From Paraburkholderia dinghuensis (GTDB lineage: Bacteria; Pseudomonadota; Gammaproteobacteria; Burkholderiales; Burkholderiaceae), in assembly GCF_003837865.1 (NCBI RefSeq), contig NZ_RQIS01000004.1:62001-126000 (forward strand): a stretch of 64,000 nt of DNA, given 5' to 3'. The position numbers and the translations under genes were made by a program. The notes below the pieces were generated by a model. The model worked only from the letters and a program-made list of their open reading frames with translations. It was not told the DNA's origin and searched no databases. Below are positions 57,517 through 64,000 of this stretch, piece after piece. Position 1 is the stretch's first letter. Each line of letters begins with the position of its first letter.

Positions 57517-58215
57517 TCAGTTGCGGTTGCCGCCGAAGATGCCGAGCAGCGCAAGCAGGTTCGTGAAGACGTTATAGAGGTCCAGATAGATCGCGAGCGT
57601 GGCCGAGATGTAGTTCGTCTCGCCACCGTTCACGACGCGCTGCACGTCGAACAGCATGTACGCCGAGAAGATCACGATGGCCAGGACCGAAAACGTGAGC
57701 ATCAGCGCGGGCAGTTGCAGGAACATGTTCGCGACGCCGGCGAGCAGGAGCACGATCACGCCCATGAACAGCCACTTGCCGAGACCCGAGAAGTCGCGCT
57801 TGCTGACGGTGGCGATCGTGGCCATGGCCGCGAAAATCACGCCGGTGCCACCGAAAGCGAGCATGATGAGCGACGGGCCGTTCGAGAAGCCGAGGATGAA
57901 TGACAGAAGCCGCGAGAGCATCAGGCCCATGAAGAACGTGAAACCGAGCAGCACGAAGACGCCGACCGAACTGTTCTTGGTGCGCTCAATGGCGAACATG
58001 AAGCCGAAGGCGATCGCGAAGAACGCGAGCAGGCTCATCGCCGGGCTGGTGGCCGCGAACAGGGAGAAACCGGTGGCGACGCCCACCCACGCTCCGAGCA
58101 CCGTCGGCACCATCGACAGCGCGAGCAGCCAGTAGGTGTTGCGCAGTACGCGGTTGCGAGCCTCGGCCGAGATGACGGTGCCGCCGCGGCCGAAGTTATA
58201 GGGGTACTCGTTCAT
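57517..58215 (-). CDS. Bax inhibitor-1 / YccA-family membrane protein
   Basis: The 232-residue protein has seven predicted membrane helices and a short cytoplasmic N-terminus (MNEYPYNFGRGGTVISAEARN). Resembles YccA, which modulates the FtsH protease, and YbhL of the TMBIM family. The family acidic residues are present in the last helices (YMLFDVQRVV, IYLDLYNVF). AAGGAG precedes the ATG. Confidence 0.88.
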   Translation of the reverse strand: MNEYPYNFGRGGTVISAEARNRVLRNTYWLLALSMVPTVLGAWVGVATGFSLFAATSPAMSLLAFFAIAFGFMFAIERTKNSSVGVFVLLGFTFFMGLMLSRLLSFILGFSNGPSLIMLAFGGTGVIFAAMATIATVSKRDFSGLGKWLFMGVIVLLLAGVANMFLQLPALMLTFSVLAIVIFSAYMLFDVQRVVNGGETNYISATLAIYLDLYNVFTNLLALLGIFGGNRN

Positions 58216-58571
58216 GCTTGCTCCTTGCGTGAGAGACGCGGGTTCTGATCTGGGCGCCACAGGCGGATGGGACGATCCGCACCTTCGTAAGATATGCGCG
58301 CCGCCCCGGAGTTTCAACGGGCCGACTCGCTCCTTCGCGGTCCAGTGTACTTCAGGCACCGTGCGCATCGCGCATGCCTTCAGTATTTTGGGGCCCGTGG
58401 CCGGGCTGACACCCCGCTTTGGGTCGCCTGGCGTCACTTCAGGCTGCTTTGCGCTACCTGGGGCGCTACTTTCGCGCCCGGCTAACAGGGTTCAATCGCA
58501 ATCATACATGGGAACATGCTACAATTGCCGATTGTTTTAAACCTGTAACCTGTTAATTTTCTGGAGTTTTT
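58216..58571. other. Divergent intergenic region yccA-like / ndk
   Basis: No gene supported in these 356 bases. A probable ndk -10, TACAAT, lies at 58520-58525, preceded by ATGC; the 40 bases before ndk are markedly AT-rich. Confidence 0.5.
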
Positions 58572-58997
58572 ATGGCGATCGAACGCACCCTGTCGATTAT
58601 CAAGCCGGACGCAGTGGCGAAGAACGTGATCGGCCAGATCTACAGCCGCTTCGAAAACGCTGGCCTGAAGATCATTGCCTCGCGCATGGTCCACCTCTCG
58701 CGCGCCGACGCCGAGAAGTTCTATGCTGTTCACGCAGCGCGTCCGTTCTTCAAGGACCTCGTCGATTTCATGATTTCGGGCCCGGTGATGATACAAGTGC
58801 TCGAAGGCGAAGGCGCGATTCTGAAGAACCGCGATCTGATGGGCGCCACCGATCCGAAGAAGGCTGAGAAGGGCACGATCCGCGCCGACTTCGCCGACAG
58901 CATTGACGCCAACGCCGTGCACGGCTCGGACGCCGCTGAAACGGCCGCGGTCGAAGTCGCATTCTTCTTCCCGCAGGTCAACGTCTACTCGCGCTAA
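58572..58997 (+). CDS. ndk: Nucleoside diphosphate kinase
   Basis: The 141-residue kinase has the phospho-His117 in NAVHGSDA and the family N-terminus [15 protein letters not shown]. It balances NTP pools. CTGGAG precedes the ATG. First gene of the ndk-rlmN-rodZ-ispG-hisS order. Confidence 0.97.
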   Translation: MAIERTLSIIKPDAVAKNVIGQIYSRFENAGLKIIASRMVHLSRADAEKFYAVHAARPFFKDLVDFMISGPVMIQVLEGEGAILKNRDLMGATDPKKAEKGTIRADFADSIDANAVHGSDAAETAAVEVAFFFPQVNVYSR

Positions 58998-59166
58998 GCG
59001 AGTCGGCGCGAGTTGGATAAGCAGCACCCAGGTCGCGAACGGACATGGTGTTCACCGTCCACCCAGAGACTCGCTGGAGTCGCGTGGCCGGTCGGTGAAC
59101 CCGCGGATCGACCAGCGGGTCGATCACGGGTAAACCGGGTTTCGCACTGAAATGGCAGGATTGACC

Positions 59167-60321
59167 ATGACGAGCAGTTCCACCGTCAACCTTCTCGATC
59201 TCGACGCCCAAGGGCTCGTCGCCTATTGCGAGAGCCTGGGCGAGAAGCCGTTTCGCGCCAAACAGTTGCAGCGCTGGATCCATCAATACAACGCCGCCGA
59301 TTTCGACGGCATGACGGATCTGGCGAAATCGCTGCGCGAAAAGCTCAAGGGGCGTGCCACCATCGGCATGCCGGGCGTCATCAGCGATCACGTCTCCGCT
59401 GACGGCACACGCAAGTGGCTCATCGATGTGGGCAACGGCAACGCCGTCGAAACCGTGTTCATTCCCGAAGAGACGCGCGGCACGCTGTGCGTGTCCTCGC
59501 AGGCGGGATGCGCGGTCAACTGCCGGTTTTGTTCGACCGGCAAGCAGGGATTCTCCCGCAACCTCACCACCGCCGAGATCATCGGCCAGCTGCGCATGGC
59601 GGAGTTCGCGTTGCGCGCTTCGCTGCTCGGCGAAGCTGGCGGCAAGGCTACCGGCGGCGACGGCAAGGGTGAGCGTGTCATTACGAACGTCGTGATGATG
59701 GGTATGGGGGAGCCACTCCTGAACTACGAAGCCGTTGTGCCGGCGATGCGCCTGATGCTCGACGACAACGCGTACGGTCTGTCGCGCCGGCGCGTCACGC
59801 TCTCGACCTCGGGCGTCGTGCCGATGATGGACCGTCTCGGCGCGGAATTGCCCGTGGCGCTGGCCGTCTCGCTGCACGCACCGAACGACGCGCTGCGCGA
59901 CGAACTCGTGCCGCTGAACCGCAAGCATCCGCTGCGTGAACTGATGGCCGCATGCGAGCGATATCTGAAAGTCGCGCCGCGCGACTTCATCACGTTCGAG
60001 TACTGCATGCTCGACGGCGTCAACGACACGGAAAAGCACGCACACGAATTGCTCGCGGTTACGCGCGACGTTCCGTGCAAATTCAATCTGATACCGTTCA
60101 ACCCGTTTCCCGAATCGGGACTCCTGCGCTCGAAGCCTGAGCAGATCAAGCGCTTCGCGCAGGTCCTGATGGATGCGGGCGTCGTCACGACTGTGCGCAA
60201 GACGCGCGGGGACGATATCGACGCGGCCTGCGGGCAGCTCGCAGGCGAAGTGAAGGACAGAACGCGCCTTGCTGAACGTACTGCGCGAAAGGTCATCGAG
60301 GTAAGGCCGGTGCAGCATTGA
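59167..60321 (+). CDS. rlmN: Dual-specificity 23S rRNA/tRNA adenine-C2 methyltransferase RlmN
   Basis: The 384-residue radical-SAM enzyme methylates A2503 of 23S rRNA and A37 of some tRNAs. The cluster motif is [16 protein letters not shown] (CxxxCxxC), with GMGEPLLNY and [11 protein letters not shown] downstream. Start chosen at 59167 ([13 protein letters not shown]), with AGGA 7 bases upstream; an in-frame ATG at 59152 is possible. Needs Fe-S clusters from the isc system. Confidence 0.95.
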   Translation: MTSSSTVNLLDLDAQGLVAYCESLGEKPFRAKQLQRWIHQYNAADFDGMTDLAKSLREKLKGRATIGMPGVISDHVSADGTRKWLIDVGNGNAVETVFIPEETRGTLCVSSQAGCAVNCRFCSTGKQGFSRNLTTAEIIGQLRMAEFALRASLLGEAGGKATGGDGKGERVITNVVMMGMGEPLLNYEAVVPAMRLMLDDNAYGLSRRRVTLSTSGVVPMMDRLGAELPVALAVSLHAPNDALRDELVPLNRKHPLRELMAACERYLKVAPRDFITFEYCMLDGVNDTEKHAHELLAVTRDVPCKFNLIPFNPFPESGLLRSKPEQIKRFAQVLMDAGVVTTVRKTRGDDIDAACGQLAGEVKDRTRLAERTARKVIEVRPVQH

Positions 60322-60516
60322 CAGTGCCGGTGACGATGAGGCCAGGGCGGCTGCGCGGGGGGGCCGCGCCGTCATGGTTGTATTGGTCGGAAACGTTGCA
60401 AAGCGATCGGAAGCGGCACAGACGCCGCACATTTTGTTATAAACGGTCTGCGAATCGCGGGGCATGAAGCACCCGGGCGGTTCCAGGATTGAAAAGAAAC
60501 GACGCAAGGATCACGG

Positions 60517-61665
60517 ATGAGCGAGCCGCAGCACCCTTTCGGGACAGACACCAACGCAGGTCGTCCGGCGCCGGGCAGTGCGCCATCGCCGGTGCAACCC
60601 GTTCCCGACACGATGATCGCTGCCGGCGCGCGCCTTGCCCAGCTGCGCGAGGCGAAGGGTTGGGCGGTTGAGGACGTGTCGGCGCGGCTGAAGGTGTCGG
60701 TGCAGAAGTTGCGCTCGCTCGAAGCCGGCGATTTGACCCATCTGCCAGACACGACGTTCGCACTCGGCGTGGTGCGTAGCTACGCGAAGATGCTCGGTGC
60801 GGATCCCACTCCGTTCACGCAGGCGCTGCGCCGCGAACGCGGTATGCCGGAGCCGGATCTGTCGATGCCCGCTTCGGCCGGTTCCGACCTGCCGCGCGGC
60901 CGTGTCTCGCTCACCCTCGGCGGCAACGCTGCGCCACGCCATCGTTCGTGGCTGTGGGGCGTCGCGGCTGTGATCGTCGCGGTGATCGCGATCAGCATGT
61001 GGCATACGAACAGCGGTGAATCGTCGGCGTGGTTCGCGCGCCTGAAGTCGATGGCGAATGGCGCGCCTGCGCAACCTGGCGGGGCATCGGCGACGGTGGC
61101 CGAAGGCCAGACCGCTGGCGCTGCAGGCGCATCCACTGTAGAGGGCGATCAGGCGCAGACGAGCGCAAACGCTCAGGCGAGCGATGCCGCGGCAGGCACC
61201 GAAGCGGCCGCGCCGGCCGATGCGGCGCCTGCGGCCGCAGGCAGTGCGCCGCAGGCCGTGGCGCCGGTGGCGCCCGCCGCGGCAGCGAGCGCTCCGTCCG
61301 CTGCTGTGGTGAGCACCCCGAAAGCGCCGGCCGCAGCAACGCCGGCCGCGAGTGAGCCGGTCGCGCAGAGCGCGTCGGCGGCGCACGTTACGCCGACGGC
61401 GGATGCCTCGGGCGCGGATACATCGACGTTCGCGATCCGCGTGACACAGGACACCTGGGTCAACGTGCGGCAGAAGGACGGCAAGGAGGTGTTCTCCGGT
61501 ATGGTTCGCGGCAGCGATGCGCGCGAGATCACGGGCACCGAGCCGTTGAAGATTACTGTGGGCAACAAGGCCGGCATCGAGTCGATGACGATCGACGGCC
61601 AGCCTGTCGATTCGTCGAAGTACGCGTCGGCGCGCGGGAATGTCGCGCGTTTCGTGTTGCCTTGA
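60517..61665 (+). CDS. rodZ: RodZ-like cytoskeletal/HTH membrane protein
   Basis: The 382-residue protein has a cytoplasmic HTH_25 domain (residues about 28-95; LAQLREAKGWAVEDVSARLKV), a membrane helix (about 147-166), a long Ala/Pro-rich periplasmic linker and a C-terminal DUF4115 beta domain (TWVNVRQKDGKEVFSGMV). This is the RodZ layout; RodZ connects MreB with the elongation machinery. Position before ispG matches E. coli. Confidence 0.88.
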   Translation: MSEPQHPFGTDTNAGRPAPGSAPSPVQPVPDTMIAAGARLAQLREAKGWAVEDVSARLKVSVQKLRSLEAGDLTHLPDTTFALGVVRSYAKMLGADPTPFTQALRRERGMPEPDLSMPASAGSDLPRGRVSLTLGGNAAPRHRSWLWGVAAVIVAVIAISMWHTNSGESSAWFARLKSMANGAPAQPGGASATVAEGQTAGAAGASTVEGDQAQTSANAQASDAAAGTEAAAPADAAPAAAGSAPQAVAPVAPAAAASAPSAAVVSTPKAPAAATPAASEPVAQSASAAHVTPTADASGADTSTFAIRVTQDTWVNVRQKDGKEVFSGMVRGSDAREITGTEPLKITVGNKAGIESMTIDGQPVDSSKYASARGNVARFVLP

Positions 61666-61679
61666 TAGATACATGGCAT

Positions 61680-61736
61680 GCGTTGCGGCCGGTCGTCGTT
61701 CACGTCATTCACGATTGGCCGGCCGCAACGCTTTTT
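61680..61736 (+). terminator. Terminator between rodZ and ispG
   Basis: GCGTTGCGGCCGG (61680-61692) and CCGGCCGCAACGC (61719-61731) make a perfect 13-bp stem with a 26-base loop, followed by TTTTT. Confidence 0.75.
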
Positions 61737-61787
61737 AGCTTGATCAATTCGCGCGCGGTGGCGTTTTTTGTCGCGCGCGAGGCGTAA

Positions 61788-63116
61788 ATGGGTTTCCCGA
61801 TGCAAACCGAACAGCAATTTCCGTCCAGCACGTCCAGCACCAGCCAGATCTGTTCGAATGAACCGATCCTCGGCGGCCACGCGCCGCGCCGCAAGTCGCA
61901 TGGCGTTCACGTTCGCTGGGGCGGCAACCTTGTGACGGTCGGCGGCGACGCACCTGTGCGCGTGCAGTCGATGACGAACACCGACACCGCTGATGCGATC
62001 GGCACCGCCATCCAGATCAAGGAACTCGCGCAGGCCGGTTCCGAACTCGTCCGGATCACCGTCAACACGCCCGAGGCGGCGGCCGCGGTTCCGGCAATCC
62101 GCGAGCAGCTCGATCGCATGGGCGTGTCGGTACCGCTCATTGGCGACTTCCACTACAACGGCCACCTGCTGTTGCGCGACTATCCGGGCTGTGCCGAGTC
62201 GCTTTCGAAATACCGGATCAACCCGGGCAACGTGGGTCAGGGCGCCAAGCGCGACACGCAATTCGCGCAGATGATCGAGGCCGCGGCGAAGTACGACAAA
62301 CCGGTGCGCATCGGCGTGAACTGGGGCAGCCTCGATCAGGACCTGCTCGCGAAAATGATGGATGAGAACGGTGCGCGCAGCGAGCCGTGGGAAGCGCAAA
62401 GCGTGATGTACGAGGCGCTGATCCAGTCGGCGATCGGGTCGGCGGAACGCGCAGTCGAACTCGGCCTCGGTCGCGACAAGATCATCCTGTCGTGCAAGGT
62501 GAGTGGCGTGCAGGACCTGATCGCCGTGTACCAGCAGCTCGCGAAGCGTTGCGAATTCGCGCTGCACCTCGGGCTGACCGAGGCGGGCATGGGCTCGAAG
62601 GGCATTGTCGCGTCGACGGCGGCGCTTTCCGTGCTGCTGCAGCAAGGCATCGGCGACACGATCCGCATTTCGCTCACGCCGGAACCGGGTGCGTCGCGTA
62701 CGGGCGAAGTCGTGGTCGGTCAGGAAATCCTGCAGACCATGGGCCTGCGTTCGTTCACGCCGATGGTCATCGCATGTCCGGGCTGCGGCCGCACGACGAG
62801 CACGCTGTTCCAGGAACTCGCGTCGCAGATCCAGAACTATCTGCGTGCGCAGATGCCCGTGTGGCGCTCCGAATATCCGGGCGTCGAGACGATGAACGTC
62901 GCCGTGATGGGTTGCATCGTGAACGGCCCGGGCGAATCGAAGCACGCGAACATCGGCATCAGCCTGCCCGGCTCGGGTGAGAACCCGGCTGCACCCGTGT
63001 TCATCGACGGCGAGAAAGTGAAGACGCTGCGCGGCGAGCGCATCGCTGAAGAATTTCAGCAGATTGTGAGCGACTACGTCGTGCGCAAGTACGGCAAGGC
63101 CGAAGCTACCGCCTGA
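61788..63116 (+). CDS. ispG: 4-hydroxy-3-methylbut-2-enyl-diphosphate synthase (flavodoxin/ferredoxin)
   Basis: The 442-residue enzyme makes HMBDP in the MEP isoprenoid pathway with a [4Fe-4S] cluster. Ligands are in CPGCGRTTS and [11 protein letters not shown]. The N-terminus ([18 protein letters not shown]) and the extended loop in the middle are typical of the longer betaproteobacterial form. Two possible ATGs, 61788 and 61800. Confidence 0.95.
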   Translation: MGFPMQTEQQFPSSTSSTSQICSNEPILGGHAPRRKSHGVHVRWGGNLVTVGGDAPVRVQSMTNTDTADAIGTAIQIKELAQAGSELVRITVNTPEAAAAVPAIREQLDRMGVSVPLIGDFHYNGHLLLRDYPGCAESLSKYRINPGNVGQGAKRDTQFAQMIEAAAKYDKPVRIGVNWGSLDQDLLAKMMDENGARSEPWEAQSVMYEALIQSAIGSAERAVELGLGRDKIILSCKVSGVQDLIAVYQQLAKRCEFALHLGLTEAGMGSKGIVASTAALSVLLQQGIGDTIRISLTPEPGASRTGEVVVGQEILQTMGLRSFTPMVIACPGCGRTTSTLFQELASQIQNYLRAQMPVWRSEYPGVETMNVAVMGCIVNGPGESKHANIGISLPGSGENPAAPVFIDGEKVKTLRGERIAEEFQQIVSDYVVRKYGKAEATA

Positions 63117-63186
63117 CGCAACCGGCCGCGAGCAAGCAGTCACGCACCGACGCCACGCACAACCGAATACCGCCAATCGTAATCAG

Positions 63187-64000
63187 ATGACTGAACAGAA
63201 AAGAAAGCCCGAAAAGCTCACCGGCGTGAAGGGCATGAACGACATCCTGCCGCAGGAGGCAGGGCTGTGGGATTTCTTCGAAACGACCGTGAAGTCGATG
63301 CTCCGTTCGTACGGATACCAGAACATCCGCACGCCGATCCTCGAACACACACAACTTTTCACGCGCGGTATCGGTGAAGTGACCGACATCGTCGAGAAGG
63401 AAATGTACAGCTTCACCGATGCGCTGAACGGCGAGAATCTCACGCTGCGTCCGGAGAACACGGCTGCGGTCGTGCGCGCGTCGATCGAGCACAACATGCT
63501 CTACGACGGCCCGAAACGTCTGTGGTACGTCGGTCCGATGTTCCGCCACGAGCGTCCGCAGCGCGGTCGCTATCGCCAGTTCCACCAGGTCGGCGTCGAA
63601 GCGCTCGGCTTCGCGGGCCCGGATGCGGACGCGGAAATTATTCTGATGTGTCAGCGTCTGTGGGACGACCTCGGTCTCACCGGCATCAAGCTCGAAATCA
63701 ACTCGCTGGGTCTCGCTGAAGAGCGTGCCGCGCATCGCGTTGAACTGATCAAGTATCTCGAGCAGCATGTCGACCTGCTCGACGAAGACGGCAAGCGCCG
63801 TCTCTACACGAATCCGCTGCGCGTGCTCGACACGAAGAACCCCGCGCTGCAGGAAATCGCGAACAACGCGCCCAAACTGATCGACTTCCTGGGCGAGCAC
63901 TCGCGCGCGCACTTCGAAGGGCTGCAGCGCATCCTCAAGGCGAACAACATTCCGTTCACGATCAATCCGCGTCTCGTACGCGGTCTCGATTACTACAATC
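63187..64000 (+). CDS. hisS: Histidyl-tRNA synthetase, N-terminal part (cut by window end)
   Basis: The frame is open from the ATG at 63187 ([19 protein letters not shown]) to the end of the window, giving 271 residues of about 446. Class II motif 1 lies around [24 protein letters not shown], motif 2 is [16 protein letters not shown], and the sequence stops in the HisRS motif LVRGLDYYN. It follows ispG by 70 bases, as in E. coli. Confidence 0.95.
   Translation, partial: MTEQKRKPEKLTGVKGMNDILPQEAGLWDFFETTVKSMLRSYGYQNIRTPILEHTQLFTRGIGEVTDIVEKEMYSFTDALNGENLTLRPENTAAVVRASIEHNMLYDGPKRLWYVGPMFRHERPQRGRYRQFHQVGVEALGFAGPDADAEIILMCQRLWDDLGLTGIKLEINSLGLAEERAAHRVELIKYLEQHVDLLDEDGKRRLYTNPLRVLDTKNPALQEIANNAPKLIDFLGEHSRAHFEGLQRILKANNIPFTINPRLVRGLDYYN

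Overview
The window is a stretch of a high-GC betaproteobacterial chromosome, most likely Burkholderiaceae (Paraburkholderia, Caballeronia or Burkholderia). The evidence is strong G/C third-position bias, an E3 with its own N-terminal lipoyl domain encoded in an aceE-aceF-lpdA operon, a PHB-granule phasin, and familiar core gene orders (iscRSUA-hscBA-fdx-iscX, prfB-lysS, pyrG-kdsA-eno-ftsB, dapA-bamC, ndk-rlmN-rodZ-ispG-hisS). It is a dense core-genome region of about 55 protein genes. I see no insertion sequence, prophage, integrase, CRISPR array, tRNA or rRNA.

Layout. 1-7636: end of a cytosine deaminase gene, then on the minus strand oligopeptidase A, folD and a FixL/FixJ-like two-component pair. 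7929-14230: the pyruvate dehydrogenase operon, divergent from that pair. 14458-16911: phasin and a D,D-endopeptidase (PBP7 type), separated by the longest intergenic region. 16994-20585: an IclR regulator divergent from lutA-lutB, with no lutC, then a possible 72-residue membrane protein. 20655-27415: LMW tyrosine phosphatase, then the full isc Fe-S assembly cluster behind two tandem IscR-type operators. 27507-34382 (minus strand): glycine-zipper protein, lysS, prfB with its programmed frameshift, recJ and an RpfE-like gene. 34738-41098: lolC/lolD, tatD, comEC and an alpha/beta hydrolase. 41373-45810: pyrG-kdsA-eno-ftsB. 45938-48033 (minus strand): a small lipoprotein, hslO and a gamma-carbonic anhydrase. 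48239-54391: ferritin-like DUF455, hydrolase, PHP exonuclease, YciO, site-2 protease, trpS and a methyltransferase. 54436-58215: dapA-bamC, an MBL hydrolase and a YccA-like membrane protein. 58572-64000: ndk, rlmN, rodZ, ispG and the 5' part of hisS.

Themes. Much of the region serves central carbon flux around pyruvate (PDH, enolase, lactate oxidation) and Fe-S biogenesis, with several Fe-S clients nearby (LutA/B, IspG, RlmN). Envelope functions recur: LolCD, BamC, PBP7, RodZ, KdsA and FtsB.

No obviously new multi-gene system stands out. The more interesting signals are regulatory: strong hairpins in both PDH spacers, a terminator-like hairpin between iscA and hscB, paired IscR operators, paired inverted repeats flanking the phasin promoter, and a sensor kinase pair divergent from PDH. 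Gene absences (no lutC, no pilF between rlmN and rodZ, a single LolC/E permease) are also worth checking. All functional statements rest on reading motifs and recalled family knowledge; no database search was run.
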